Origin: Trametopsis cervina
Taxonomy: Eukaryota > Basidiomycota > Agaricomycetes > Polyporales > Irpicaceae
Direction of reading: 5' to 3'
NCBI GenBank assembly: GCA_022385755.1
Contig: MU278363.1
Coordinates: 64,661-128,660 of the forward strand
Length of the DNA: 64,000 nucleotides
Made by a program: the position numbers and the translations under genes. This document shows, piece after piece, positions 25,035 through 37,500 of this stretch (positions are counted from its first letter, which is position 1; every line of letters begins with the position of its first letter). The notes under the pieces are model-generated. The model was not told where the DNA came from and searched no databases. It saw nothing but the letters and a program-made list of their open reading frames with translations.

Positions 25035-27594
25035 GGGAATGTCATCGTCTTGTCGGCTGTGTCACAGGCTCCAGGGACCGTATCAGAATTTGACGACTTA
25101 TAAGCCGCTGTACCGTGCTGCTTTATTTATCAGCAGTATCTTGTGGTACTACCGTATGAATTAACTTGTACATCACAAAATCTTTGCAGCGAGTAAGGTT
25201 TTTCCTGGAAGAACGACATTGTGGTGCGCATGCGATGTGTCGTGACCAACCCTCAAGGTGCGTACCTTGTGGACTATATGCGTACCAATATACTGAGTGT
25301 AGGACGCCTCTCCAATAAGCCGGAAGACTCCAGGTAGGTCACCTCTGCCAGTTGACAGACAATTTCCCTCATACATTGGCGGCATACAGGCACACTCTGG
25401 CCTTACTCATTTGCCCTTGACCCATCCCTCAAGGCGTCTGTTGAAGAATGAAAACCCCGTGTGGTTGTTTCCTGAACACGGGGGAGTCATCGCTTATCTC
25501 GACATGATGGTATAGCTGATACCATACCAATGAGGTCTCCATACCTTATGCATTGTTCCAGGTTGAAATGCGGCCGCAATTCATTTGGACCCTGTACATC
25601 GATCCATTTACTCCTAGCCATCTTCATCGGATGGGTCCTTCCTCGTCCTTCCATCTTTCTACGCAGCCCGACCGTCGTATTTCCGTCTGTCTGCAGGTTT
25701 ACGCCACGGAAACTCAGCCGATTCGCGGTATCACGACGTCTACAGGCGGTGTCCAGTTCCTGGGAGTGAAAGAAGGCCATAATAGGGCCCTTCCTCGGGC
25801 CGCCACGCGTGAGTCGCTATGCATGTAATTCCGTACGTTGGTCATATGCCACTCCTATCATAGGCTGACTGCTGACTGAGGACGCCCCTGCAAAAGATTC
25901 CGATGCTGTATTCGGGTGTTCACTTTCATCTGCGCTCTCGTAGGACTGAATAATAATGACAGCAGCATGCTCCTCGATAAATGCGGTATTTCTTCCTTGT
26001 GTTCGCCGCTCCAATGCGTTCTGAGCTGCGCTCCTATCTTCGAACATCTCCTCGGTCTTGCAGTTGCGTTCCAAATCTGTGAGCCTCTATTGCGCAAGGG
26101 GATCCCAAATAGTGAGGTAATGCCGCTATCTTGTGAGCGTTTGCGATGATAGCTTATTTTATGATTATGTGCGAACTATCTAGAGTGAAGAAATTGCATC
26201 TGCCTGTCAGTTACGGATGGCATTCGAAGCTGTGTCGCGCGACAACGGCACACCTACCGCGTGTGCAAAATGCGTGGCATGCCAGGACGAACAAAGTTTG
26301 GCCGTTCCAGACTAGCTGCAAGCTGCTGGCAGGGTATAGTATCACCGTATCTTTGGTCCGACGCCAATTTGACAACTGGTATGTTCCTCCGCACGGCGAG
26401 GCTCCATACAAGACTCATGATCCTTTGTGGATGGCGCAGATTATCGTTCGGCTGAGTCGCGGACGCGATATCTGATTGGAGGTGAATTGAATAGGTCTCT
26501 GGACCCTGTTTCCACTGTCACCACTTTGGCCGCATATCTTACCGTTTCGGGGCGCAAATGCATGGCACCTGAGTCCCCTGTGCAGAACCTAGGACGTTCA
26601 GTGGTGAGAACTTTGCGATCACCGGGTACTGCGCGAGATGATCATTACGGCGATTACAGCTTCGCGGGATGACCGATCAACCACTGTATCGTTGAGCTTT
26701 CTAGACCCCATTATCGCATCATCGTCCAAATATCAAAAGTCTGGAGCATCAGGCCAGTGAACTACGGCTCATGCGGCTGCTAGGTATGCTAGGAAGGTAT
26801 AAAACCCTCTGCGGATTCGTCCCTTAGGCTCTCATTCCCTCCCTCATCCACTTCCAGGTAAGTCCCCATTGCTCTCTGAGGGACACGGAGACCAATATCT
26901 CTTTGCTATCACTCAAGGGGCTCGCCCACTTTTTCCTTCGTTCCATCCGCTTCTTGTAAGGCTGGTCGATGGCCTCTATCCGAGTACGTACGTTTGGTAT
27001 ATCGTAAAACCCACATAATTCAGTATCTGCCTCCAGGTTGCATTGCTCTAGCTGCCAAAACTAGTATGCAACACTAAGCTCGTCTCGAGCTCCTTGCCCA
27101 GGCTGTCGAGAAGCGGGAATGCAGGCAGTCGCAGGCGATCTCTTTGTTTGAGGGTACGTATCTGACCACGCTTCATGCCATCCTCAACAGCGTCTGATCC
27201 TCAATCATGTCTTTAGGTTCTGCACGCTGCTCGCAAGTGGAATTTGGTAGATAACTGATGTACACCGTTCTGTCTTTACTGTCAATTCACAAGTGTACTC
27301 CGTGTCCTGACATGCTGCCTGAGCCGCATTGCACGTCTGCATAAGTGTCAGCCGCCGTTTTAGACCAATATTTCATAATTATACGGTTGAATCATCGTAT
27401 ATTCACGCAATGCGCGGCAAAGAGGAGGCCAGGAGGAAATCTGAGTGCCAAGTATGGTCGGTACATGTGTATACAGGAAGGCACATTTTCGCGACGTTCC
27501 CTCGGCGATAACGTTGGTAGAAGGACCCTGCTGTACTCTCGCGGGATGATCTTCCCTGTCCACACTACACGCTCTTCGAGCTCTTCGACTTCTT
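25035..27594. other. Intergenic with weak coding-like fragments
   Basis: About 2.5 kb without a confident gene. A plus-strand frame at 25553-25828 (starts MFQVEMRPQFIWTLYID) and a minus-strand frame at 25817-26074 (starts MERNCKTEEMFEDRS) look somewhat protein-like but lack partners and overlap at their ends. A TATAAAA at 26799 followed by a candidate donor introduces the possible small gene at 26969-27258. The rest appears empty. Confidence 0.35.
26969..27258 (+). CDS. Possible small three-exon gene, unknown
   Basis: Downstream of a TATAAAA motif (26799-26805) and a pyrimidine-rich leader with a gtaagt donor, an ATG at 26969 can be joined through exons 26969-26983, 27052-27153 and 27217-27258. 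Both introns have consensus ends (gtacgt...ctctag and gtacgt...ctttag). The product would be a basic 52-aa peptide starting MASIRLPKLVCNTKLVSSS. It matches no family I know. Other acceptor choices give early stops, so it could equally be a noncoding spliced transcript or a relic. Confidence 0.22.
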
Positions 27595-28425
27595 TCAACG
27601 GTGGCCTGGGCCGTACAGTTCCAGGCATCGCTCTTCGAACGCGCTCACCATCATCTTGGACACTTGCCCGAAGAACGCTGCTGATACTGCGGCATGAACT
27701 GGGTTCGAAAACGAGAATGCCAGGTCAAGGGTGACTAAAGTCGGAACACCATCCGAGGAGTCTTCGCCATTCGCAACGCTTTGAACTACCGGGCTCGAAC
27801 TTGTCTCAGATAACGGTGCATGTCGACTGGGATGTGGAGAGCGTGTAGAAGCAGGCTGAAACCGCCAGACGGTGGAAAGACTCCGGAACAACGTCGTCGA
27901 GGAAGACGCGACAGCCTTCAGAACGTAAGCGATGTACCTGCACATGTCGGATGTACTTATATCACTCACTTCGACAGATTCGTTGGGGATGCATGTGACA
28001 TCGCTAGAGTAGCGTTCCGTGAAGGACATGAAGCCAACGGTCATCTCGGCCTGCATCTGCGTGCCAGGTCTTCCGTCTCCTGCGGCACAAGGAGATGAGG
28101 AGAGTACGCGTGCATTGGTGCAAAAGGGAAGAAATTTGGGATATGATACTACATCCGTAACTATATTGTAGAGTTCGCTCTGCTTGTATCTGTGTAACTC
28201 GTGCGTAAGATTATTATCCGGAGGGCGCGTAGACTCTTGTACGTACGGGAGTATTTTGCGCTCATGGTATGTTTGGGGATCCTGTGAGCCGTTATTTCCG
28301 CTCAAACCTGAAAACGGAGAGAGTGCAGATAAGTCTGGAAGAGAGAACAGTGTCCGCGCTTTGACAGAATGTCGTCCTGCGACTTTTGCGGAAGTTAAAA
28401 TTGTTGCAGCAGGGAGGGAGAACAT
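27595..28425 (-). CDS. COQ10: Mitochondrial coenzyme Q-binding protein COQ10 (START fold)
   Basis: The reading frame is open over the whole span, but family comparison shows two introns without stop codons: 28183-28242 (60 nt) and 27917-27970 (54 nt). The spliced exons 28425-28243, 28182-27971 and 27916-27595 give 238 aa. The conserved core is visible: HERKILPY joined to QSELYNIVTDVVSYPKFLPF, then AEMTVGFMSFTERYSSDV, SLSTVWRFQP, and the C-terminal FFGQVSKMMVSAFEERC. The N-terminus (MFSLPAATILTSAKVAGRHS) is basic, without acidic residues, and suits a mitochondrial presequence. COQ10 binds ubiquinone at the inner membrane and supports its delivery to respiration. The gene diverges from the coiled-coil gene over 298 bp. 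Confidence 0.88.
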   Translation of the reverse strand: MFSLPAATILTSAKVAGRHSVKARTLFSLPDLSALSPFSGLSGNNGSQDPQTYHERKILPYVQESTRPPDNNLTHELHRYKQSELYNIVTDVVSYPKFLPFCTNARVLSSSPCAAGDGRPGTQMQAEMTVGFMSFTERYSSDVTCIPNESVEVSDISTSDMCRYIAYVLKAVASSSTTLFRSLSTVWRFQPASTRSPHPSRHAPLSETSSSPVVQSVANGEDSSDGVPTLVTLDLAFSFSNPVHAAVSAAFFGQVSKMMVSAFEERCLELYGPGHR

Positions 28426-28723
28426 GAGAGGCGGTCACGACGTAATTGGCGTTTCGACGCCTGAGGCCGCCGCCACTGGTTGGCTGCGCGCTTCGCCGTG
28501 GTATAGTTGTACTTTTCCAACTTTCCTTTGTTCTGTTATCATCTCACAGAGTTCTCACGTCGCCATGCCTTGCTAGTTGTTGTGCTCTATCCTCTCTGCA
28601 TACCCCTGTATCAATTTCTGACAATTTCTCTCCTAAATCCAAGTGTGAAGCTTCTGTTCAACCGGAACAGCGCACCATCCCGATACCTTTCGGCCACCAG
28701 CCAATTACTGTAACTAATTTCTC
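28426..28723. other. Short bidirectional promoter
   Basis: The 298 bp between the COQ10 start and the coiled-coil gene start must hold promoters in both directions. No clear TATA box is visible. The sequence just upstream of 28724 is pyrimidine-rich. Confidence 0.4.
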
Positions 28724-31604
28724 ATGGACCCCCATGATCGATATTCGGACGATTCTGAAAGGTACATCATCCGGGTTACCTATGTATTCGAGGGCGCTGA
28801 CCCGATATCGCTGAAGTTCTGATCCCAACTTGAACGCATACCTCGACGACCGAAACTTGGCGAGGCAACGGTCACCTACACCCCCATCGTCGCGCACTCC
28901 ACCCTTATCACAAGGAGGCCATAATGACCATCGAAATCGCAAGAGAGACAGAGACCGACATAGCGAGGTGCTCAAGATGCTCATGAATGAAGAACAGGAT
29001 CAATCCAGGAGCACTCGCAAGTTCCTTCGTACTGCACTAGCAAGACTCGACAACGAGACCTTACGCGCCCAGAAGGCAGAACAACACGCGCTTGAGATTG
29101 CGCAAAGGTTCAAGGTCATCAGCGACGCTCATAGGCAGTTACAAGGAGAGCTTAACAGAGTCCACGAAGAACTAAGACTATACAAGGTTCAATATGATAA
29201 CGCGCAAAGGGAGATACATAGAGGGCAGGACATACTCAAGACACTCGAAGCCCAGCGCGATGATGCTGAAGCTCGAGCAGCGAAAGACAGGACTACCGCG
29301 CGTCGGTTGAAGGAGGAGCAACTGATGAATCGAGCTCGAGAGGAAGGCCGGCGGGCGGGATATGCAGAGGGTCTCAAGAAAGGGTTAGAACAAGCACGCT
29401 TCGAGAGGCTCCGTTCGGCTGGTGGCGACAGTGGTGGCGAGGAGGGTGCTGACCTTGACTCTGCGCAAGACTACTCTCGTGCTGATGCTTTGGATGATCT
29501 CCAAGTCCGCAATCTCACGTCACCGTCGGCCAACGTTATCAACATAGAATCACCTGTACCACAACATATCATCCCACCTCTCTCCGGTGGGCATGCGCCC
29601 CCTCAGGAGCAGGGTTCTCGTTTCAGGGAACACGGTATCGGAGCTACTCCAGGCGTTGAAACCGCTTCATTGGCATCTACATCCCAGCCGTGGCCACCCG
29701 GACGTCCCACTTCCGTAAACAATGGTCGAGGTTCCCCTCGCCATCAAGAAATGCATATCCCCCCTGAAGGGTGGATACCTCCTTCGACCGATGGAATTAT
29801 ACGCTTGCCCCCACCACATGAAATGCAGCCCCCTCCTAGCCCTCACTCACCATCCCAGCCATTACCCATTCCCCTCCGGCCTCGTTCTTCGAGCTCCCGA
29901 AACGACCAAAGAGACCAGCAGAACGCCACAGACTATGGATATAGACGCAACTCTGCAGGTTCAGTGTCAACTTCCATCCCTTCCACAACTTTCTCGCAGT
30001 TTGACATCGTCAGTGCTCCTAGCCAGCCAGCACCGCCCCCCTATGGTGGTCATGGGCATAACAGGAACTCATCGCTGAGTGTGATCCAAGAAGTCTCCAG
30101 CTCGATGGAATACAGCCCTGGAATGGACAGCAGAGGCATTCCAGAGCCGGTAGTGTTTCCTACAGCTAATTCTGAACATATGGCTGCGGCAGATCAATTC
30201 CCGTTCCCCGGTCAACGACCGCGAAGTCGACAGGCGAGCCAGCGGCTGGCGGACGATCTTCGATATGACGAGCCAGATGCTCCCCAGCACTGGCGGCAAA
30301 GTGGAGAGGTATGTCGCGTATTCCCCGCTCTACACTCTCTGCTGAACATGTTAGTAGTTACGTTCTTCTTCGTCGAGGCAAAGCCTTCCCAGACACCATC
30401 CGAGCCATCTGACGACTCCTGCACCATTGAGCCCTGTGAATCAACCGAGAGAAATGAGGCCAGCATCAGCGGCCAGCGGTGCATCCGGGCAGCCATATCG
30501 ATCGCATTCAGTCATGTCCCGAGCATCCGACGTTGACTCTTCAGTGGCTGGGCGACGTCCAGCATCTTCATCCCAGGAATGGGTGATAGATGTCGTCCCT
30601 CCGGTGAGTGCATAATTGACAAGCCCTACTACGTGCCACTGATACCCTATCGCCAGTCGGGGCCGTCTTCCAGCACGTTCTCTCCAGTTCAACAAGCGAT
30701 GAGCATGCTCTCTCCCAGTATGATGCCCGAAACTCTGCCCCCGCAGGTCCAGCCTGCACCGCCCCCTATTCCAACTGCGCCAAACTCTCCCTCGATGGGT
30801 CGCTACCCGTCGATGGGTGCGCTGCCTGATGTTGCTCCTGGGGGAATACCTAAGGTCAATCACCTGCCCGTAGGGTTTCTTCCCACTGGTCCGGTGACAC
30901 CGATGGGATCAAATGCGAACCTCGATCCCGCCATGGGACCAGTTATTCCCAGAACAACGACTCCAAGCTTGTACGGACCACCGAAGGTACCTGGCGTGCA
31001 GAGGTCTGTCTCTTCGTCATCTTCAGGGACGGGGCGCAACGACCCGCCGCCAGGCATGCACAGTCGGTCGCGCTCCGCTGGTGGCCCGTCGTTCACGTCT
31101 GCAATGGACGATCTGAGGTCCAAGACGCCCGGAGTGGCCCGTCCATCTTCGGCGGCATCGAACGCAAATCGCCCGACGTATGCCACCGCACCGACCCCTT
31201 CAGGCGTGCTGTACCCAGCTCCTCCTGGGGCATCAATGAGCCCACGGTCGGCCGCGTCGCGTCTGTCAGGCGGTCAGCAGCGTGGCTTCAGTCTGAACGC
31301 TGGTAGTACCCCTGCGCCATCGACCCGACCTCTGTCGACCGCGCCGCCGCCCAAGCTAAGGCGAATTCCATCCGACACGTCCTTTGACAGCGCTATTTCT
31401 GGGCACTCAGAGTATGAGCGATACAAACCGAGCGAATACGTGGACCCCGCGTTCCTGGCAAGCTCAGAAGATCTGAACGCGAACGTGTTCTCGCCTAACA
31501 CCGCCGCAAACACTCGTGTCAATTCGTCGCGCGCTCGGAAGAATAGCCAGCCTTCAGGCTCTCGCAACTCACCATCGCTTTCTTATAGCAGCTTGCAGAG
31601 ATAG
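28724..31604 (+). CDS. Coiled-coil, Ser/Pro-rich protein of unknown function
   Basis: Four exons (28724-28761, 28817-30308, 30358-30603, 30657-31604) sum exactly to 907 aa. The start is MDPHDRYSDDSERSS. Residues of roughly 45-220 form a long charged coiled coil (KMLMNEEQDQSRSTRKFLRT, then HALEIAQRFKVISDAHRQLQ and LKTLEAQRDDAEARAAKDRT). The remainder is disordered, rich in Pro, Ser, Gly and Arg, with many SP/TP sites, and ends in SGSRNSPSLSYSSLQR. I do not recognise the family. The layout suggests a cytoskeletal or endocytic scaffold, but that is only inference. The frame of exon 2 stays open through the second intron and beyond; splicing to 30358 restores the compositionally consistent frame. 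Confidence 0.75.
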
Positions 31605-32117
31605 AAACCTTTCCGCTGAGCATTGGCCATAGGATACGTTTATGCTGGAGTTGATCATGCTTTGTAGGCCGGTTCCGGCCCCACTAACAGTACTCTGAAC
31701 TCAGTTATGGAAGGAAGTCGTTATGTTACCACAACTATTACTATGCACAATGTCGTTGAATATTCTGGAGATGCGAACCAGGTTACAGCGGGATTCATCC
31801 ATCGGGCTCCGTGCGTTGTACAGGAGTTGCCATAAGTAGACGAGTGAGATGAGGACGCACTGCAGCCAGTCCGTCTAAACAACACCTCGCGAGTTAGTGA
31901 TGTATGCGGGTAGGGACGGGTTCAACATGAGCAGTAAGGTGATAGTATTATCTCTCCGAGCAGAGAGCTTGTAGAGTTATTCGCGTTATCATCTGAGGGA
32001 GGGAAGCCCATACGGCACCGAATAGAATGTGTATACTATTAGCGGCCACAGCAGCTCATTGACAAGCAAGTACATGAATGATATCGTGGTATACGCACCA
32101 GTTCAAAGCATCCATCA
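31605..32117. other. Intergenic between convergent genes
   Basis: About 510 bp between the coiled-coil gene (plus) and the small membrane-protein gene (minus). Expected to be 3' UTRs. No gene or hairpin was seen. Confidence 0.4.
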
Positions 32118-32478
32118 CTATACTACACCCACACCAAGAAGTGCGGCGCCGCTCTTGATAGCTCTCCCTCGAGCCGCCGCCAAACTAATCACCAAGCAGC
32201 TCACCACGAAGCCCGTGAATCTGTACAAGAACCTCAGTGGCTGCAATATCATCTTAGACCCTTCTTGATGTTCACCTAAAGAATGCGACTCGGGACAAGG
32301 ATCGTTCCTCCAGGATTGTGCGTGATGAGGCAAATATAGACCTCAGGACAGCTGGAGTAACTGGTATGCGACTGGAGGACTTCGGTGGCGGATATTGGCC
32401 ACCATTAGGATCAGGACCTAACCGGGCATTAGATGGTGTAATCGTCGTCGACGATGAGGATGCTGCTGAATATGGCAT
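32118..32478 (-). CDS. Small predicted membrane protein, unknown
   Basis: Two exons (32478-32276 and 32220-32118), joined by an intron with ends gtgaac...tacag, give 101 aa. The N-terminal part is Ser/Pro-rich (MPYSAASSSSTTITPSNAR), then a helical SRTILEERSLSRVAFFR, then a hydrophobic segment FTGFVVSCLVISLAAARGRA and a second apolar stretch ending GVGVV at the stop. This fits a small protein with one or two C-terminal membrane helices. The frame is open upstream to 32607, so a longer N-terminus is possible. A coding-like segment further upstream at 32893-32750 (starts MNALDDVTHEMGERAAV) may be an earlier exon of the same gene; I could not find a convincing junction. Confidence 0.45.
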
Positions 32479-32969
32479 GATCGTAGTCCAGGACAGAGAC
32501 TCAGATGGACCCTGAACACGACTTAGACGAAGGATCGCGTGCGAGCTGCCGCTGTCTACCACTCCTTCCGCGCAACACTCACTCAGCACTGCACACACAC
32601 TGCACACGGCACTAGCTTCCTACCGCATTATCCACCAAAATATGTCAAAGCCTTCTACGATACTGGTATGATGTTTCTAGGCGGCTTGAAAGTGGCCGCT
32701 CTGTCTTGTTCTTCGGCTCTCCTCGGCCGACCATGGAGGGCACTCTAGCTTCCTGGGCCTGATCTATGAGACTATCTAGACCTTGCAGCATGATGAGGAA
32801 GTTCGTCAGACTTACAAGTTCTGGTATACTCAAAGGCTTTAGTACTGCGGCCCGCTCGCCCATCTCATGGGTCACGTCATCCAGTGCATTCATGATAACA
32901 CAATCCCAGGAAACATGGGCAGTCAGAGGTCTTTATCAGCTCAACCTTTGACTACGCCCACCACGCAGA
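32479..32969. other. Region between divergent genes with a possible upstream exon
   Basis: This stretch contains the minus-strand coding-like segment 32893-32645, which begins MNALDDVTHEMGERAAV and continues LSIPELVSLTNFLIMLQGLD. If real, it starts only 76 bp from the quinone oxidoreductase start, making a very compact divergent promoter. Confidence 0.35.
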
Positions 32970-34320
32970 ATGTCGTTCCCGGAGACCATTCAAGCTATCA
33001 CATTCTCGAAGCATGGCGGAGTGGAAGTGCTCGAGAAAACGACCTTACCATTCCCACAACAGAAACCTCATGAGATTCTGTTCAAGGTGGAGGATTTGAG
33101 CCATCTCGGTCCAGGGGACGGCTGATTTACCAGGACGTTAGGTCATCTACGGAGGCGTCAACATGATTGATACCTACTTTAGGTGAGTTGCCGATAACGG
33201 AGGACACGAAGATTCAAGCTGATCAGAACATAGGAAGGGGCTGTATCCAGTGCCGTCGTTCCCGCAGGTGACTGGAGTTGAGGTCTCAGGGATCATTGTC
33301 AAGCTGCCCACGGACCCGAAAGTTCTGGAGAACGAATACTTCAAGCTCCGAGAGTTCAAGGTCGGGGACAAAATCGCTTTCGTACGAACGTTCTATCTAT
33401 GCATTGCACATCCTCTGACATTGTTTTCTTGCAATCATAGAGCTCACTAGGCTCTTACGCCGAGTACCTATCCCGACCATGGAAAGACATATATCCCTTG
33501 CGAGATGTTGGGCTTGATGTCAGCGCGAGCATCTGCTCTCACGGTAAGCTCCCACACTTGCTGTATGCGAAAACACGTCCCTCATAGTATCTCAGGTTTC
33601 ACCGTCATTACATTCATGACGGAAGCATACAACGTGCAGAAGGGTGATGTCATCCTTGTGCACACTGTAGCGGGTGGCCTGGGCCTGGCCTTCACTGCAT
33701 ACGCCAAGTCTCGCGGGGCAACAGTCATCGGCACAACATCCAGCGAAGCCAAAGCTGAGATCGCGAAGTCGTATGGCGCTGATCATGTTATTCTGTACAC
33801 CAAAGAGAACACCGTACAGCGCGTTCTGGAGATCACCAACGGACTAGGCGTGCATGCGGTGTTCGATGGTGTCGGCAAGGACACGTACGTTGTCCGTTCG
33901 CGATCACCTCACCCTGGCTAACTGGCTGCAGATTCCTGGCGAACTTCGATCTTCTCCGTCGCAAAGGCACACTGGTGGCTGTCGGAAACGCGTCTGGCCC
34001 TCCTGATCCTATATCGCCCTTGAAGCTCTCTGCCAAGAACCTGAGACTTCTCCGTCCCAAGTGAGTATATAATCTTCGTGTGTCATTGGGCAAAGGCTAA
34101 TATGCCAATGAGCAGTATGGGAAAATACATGGAGACGGAGGAAGAGGCTCATTACTACTGGCAGGAGCTTGCGAATGCGCTGAAGAGCGGCTTGTTCAAG
34201 CCTCGTATCGAGAAAGTCTTCCCCTTCACCGCTGAGGGCGTACAGGCTGCACAGACCGAGCTGGCGACTCCCGGTAACAAAATTGCGGGAAAGCTCTTGA
34301 TCAAGATTGGGGAAGAGTGA
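32970..34320 (+). CDS. NADPH:quinone oxidoreductase (zeta-crystallin family)
   Basis: Seven exons (32970-33086, 33142-33182, 33234-33381, 33441-33543, 33596-33884, 33932-34060, 34116-34320) sum exactly to 343 aa. The N-terminal GroES-like part has YGGVNMIDTYFRKGLYPV and FPQVTGVEVSG. The Rossmann part has VHTVAGGLGLAFTAYAKSRG (the dinucleotide-binding glycine motif) and GATVIGTTSSEAKAEIAKSY. The C-terminus RIEKVFPFTAEGVQAAQTEL followed by GKLLIKIGEE is typical of fungal ZTA1/QOR proteins. No zinc ligands are present, as expected for this branch of the medium-chain dehydrogenases. The enzyme reduces quinones one electron at a time using NADPH, probably in the cytosol. It lies 206 bp upstream of the amidohydrolase gene, same strand. 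Confidence 0.92.
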
Positions 34321-34526
34321 AAGAATTTAACAAATGTAAGAACGCGTGTATTTGTATGGAGGAACGTCAAATGTACTTGCTATCTACTGCTGTTGAACAT
34401 ATTAAGTGCCATGCTGCGTGCAATGTGCCGAGCCGGGTGCGCATGGCTCTCACGCGAAAGACGACGCTATGTGGTGCTGCGATTCCGCGCACATTCCTGT
34501 CTCTTACCACACGGCGTTGGTAAGTC

Positions 34527-37500
34527 ATGTCGAGCAAAATCCTCGCCGAGAGCGACGGCGGTCGACGACCACGGGCGGTGCGTCGGATGCCGGTCGCTCT
34601 TCTCACCGTATGCGCGGTAATCGCGACCTTGACGGTCTACGCATGCAACTTCTACGTTGCTACACTTTCCCGGGATGCCCCTACTCGCGTACAACACGTG
34701 CCAATCAACGCTCAACGAATCCTCCAACAATGCGCGAGCCTGAAAGCAGTGCCCGGTCCTGCGCCCAACTTCCGTGTGAGGACACGGTCCGACAGGTTCG
34801 AGGACGGAACGAGGCCGACGCTCATCAAGAATGCGAACATCTGGACTGGTGCGCGTAATGGAACTGAGACGGTTGTAGGAGATGTGCTCTTGTCGGGAGG
34901 AGTGATCAAGGGCATTGGATACATTCCGAGCTATGTGCTCGACGACCTCACAGACTTGGTGACAGTGGAGGCAGACGGAGCGTGGGTCACTCCAGGGTTA
35001 GGTGAGTAGCCATTCACTATTGTACAGTGAGCGAACCTGACAAACGTCGGTATATGTACAGTTGACCTCCATTCCCATGTCGGAATGCTCAGTGCACCCG
35101 CGACAAGGGGGACGTTCGACGTGAATTCCCCGCACGGCCCTATTCTTCCTTGGCTGCGAAGTATTGACGGATTTAACACTCACGACGATGCGTTCGCACT
35201 CGCCATCGCGGGAGGGGTAACCTCTGCCCAGATTCTCCCTGGCAGCGGAAATGCCATCGGCGGCCAAGCGTTTTTCGTGAAGTTGAGGAAGACGGCAGAG
35301 CGTTCGCCGACGTCAATGATCATTGAACCTCCTCACAACCTGAATGGTTCCACTCCCGACGACGACGCACCGCTACGATGGAGACACATGAAGTGCGGAA
35401 ACTTGTCCATCCTCTCTCATTGTCTAGCATCTGACTTTGTCCTGCAGGCAGGCTTGCGGCGAGAACCTGATTAGATACGGTACGCGCATGGACGCGTTAT
35501 GGGCGTTCCGTTCCGCGTACAACGAGGCACGAAAGATCAAGCATCTTCAGGACAATTTCTGTGTCAAGGCTGAAGCTGGCCTGTGGGACGAACTCACTGA
35601 ACGCGAGTTCCCTGAGAACTTGCAATGGGAGATGCTTGTCGATGTTCTGCGTGGTCGAGTCCGGGTGAGCGAGGTTCCTTCTGTAATTCACACATGTCAT
35701 ATGCTGAGGCTTGGGTAGATTGCAAACCACTGTTACGAAGCGGTCGATATCGACGATATTGTTAGAGTGAGTCAATTTGATCAGCATCTAGCCGGGACGC
35801 AGTAGAACTGATGCATATGACAGCTCACGAACGAGTTCGAGTTCCCTCTCGCCTCATTCCATCATGCTTCAGAAGCGTGGCTCGTCCCCGACGTCTTGAA
35901 GCGCACGTACGCATTGTCTCATCTCTTTGCTGTGTCCTCATTGTAGCTTACATATTGATGTGCAGGTTTGGAGGTGCACCCGCTATTGCCATCTTTGCGT
36001 CGAACCATCGGTACAAACGTGAATCATACCGTGGCTCCCCCTTTGCGCCTCGGGTTCTTGCCGACAATGATATCCCGGTGGTCATGAAGGTACGTCCTCT
36101 CAGTGAGAGATGAGCACAGCTACTTATAGTATTGCAGTCAGACCACCCTGTACTGAACAGTCGCTATCTCGTGTATGAGGCTCAACAAGCACATCATTAC
36201 GGTATGTGTCTCAGAACTTATGGATATAACCTAGTCTATATTGTTTCTTCAAAGGTCTCCCACCTCATCTCGCCTTGTCATCTGTAACATCGTAAGACGC
36301 CTCTTTCTTTTCATATCTTCCTCTACTAAGAATAGACTCTAGAACACCCGCTAAAGCGGCAGGTCTCATTCACCGCATCGGCACGCTAGCTGAGGGTGTC
36401 GATGCAGACGTTGTCCTCTGGGACTCTCACCCCTTACATCTCGGAGCCACACCCCGGCAAGTCTGGATCGACGGCATCGCCCAGCTCGGACACAAGACTC
36501 CTACCCCTTCGCCCTCAGACCCGCTCCTCGTCGGCCCTGCCAAAGCAGGCCCGTTCTTCCAAGAAGTCCCACACGTCCCATCATACGACGAAGAGCGCAA
36601 AGAGGCAGTTGAATGGGAGGGTCTCCCACCTCTGAGCCCCAAGAAGGTGCAGAAGGGGAAAGTCGTGCTCAAGAACGTCCGGGATGTGTGGATCCGCGGG
36701 GAGGAAGGCGTCAAGGAGCGGTGGGCCGCGCAGCCCGATAAGGGTGCTGGGACCGTGGTGTTGGTGAACGGTGCCATTGCATGCGTCGGCGATGCGGGCT
36801 GGTGTCTGACTGGACCCGGTTCGGTGAACATGACGGACGGAAATAAGGGCAAGGAGGAGATTGAGATTGACTTGAAGGGTGGCTCGGTCGGGCCTGGGTT
36901 GATGACAGTTGGGTCCCCGCTTGGCATTGAGGAGATCCAGTCGGAGCTGTCTACGGGCGATGGACTGCATTTCGATGCGCTGAGGGGCGACGTACCGAGC
37001 ATTATGGGAGACATTGGTGGTCTTGTCAAAGCGGTTGATGCTTTGCAGTTCGGCACACGCAATGCTCTGTGAGTTATTGAGACAGGTACTCTGCTTGTCT
37101 ACATTGCTGACGATCAGTAGCGTGGCACACCGTGCTGGTGTAACGTACGCAACAACTTCCCCTGGCAAGTCCTCCTTGTTCGCCGGTCCTACCACAATTA
37201 TAGCTGGTCTTGCGACAACCTTCCGCACTGGTGCTTCGCACGCGCTCGAGGCAAATGCCATCGTCAAACCAATCACATCTCTGCATATCTACATCGGACG
37301 GGCTACACCATGGGTGACTCTCTACCCCATAGTATCTGTCAGCACACAGATCGCTACGTTGCGCAGGCTCCTGCTGAATGGAGTCAGCGAAGACCAAGAG
37401 ACAGGTATATGGTTCAAGAAAGCCGCGGATGTAAGTGATTGCATATACAAAAGGTTGAGACTGGTGTTAAGCTCTTGTGTTTCCTTAGGGCTCGATCCCT

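Noticed and set aside
30309..30536. Continuation of the coiled-coil protein frame past 30308 to a stop at 30536
   Set aside because: A consensus intron starts at 30309 (gtatgt) and ends at 30357; splicing restores a frame with the same Ser/Pro-rich composition and leads to the full 907-aa product, so the continuous frame is an artefact.
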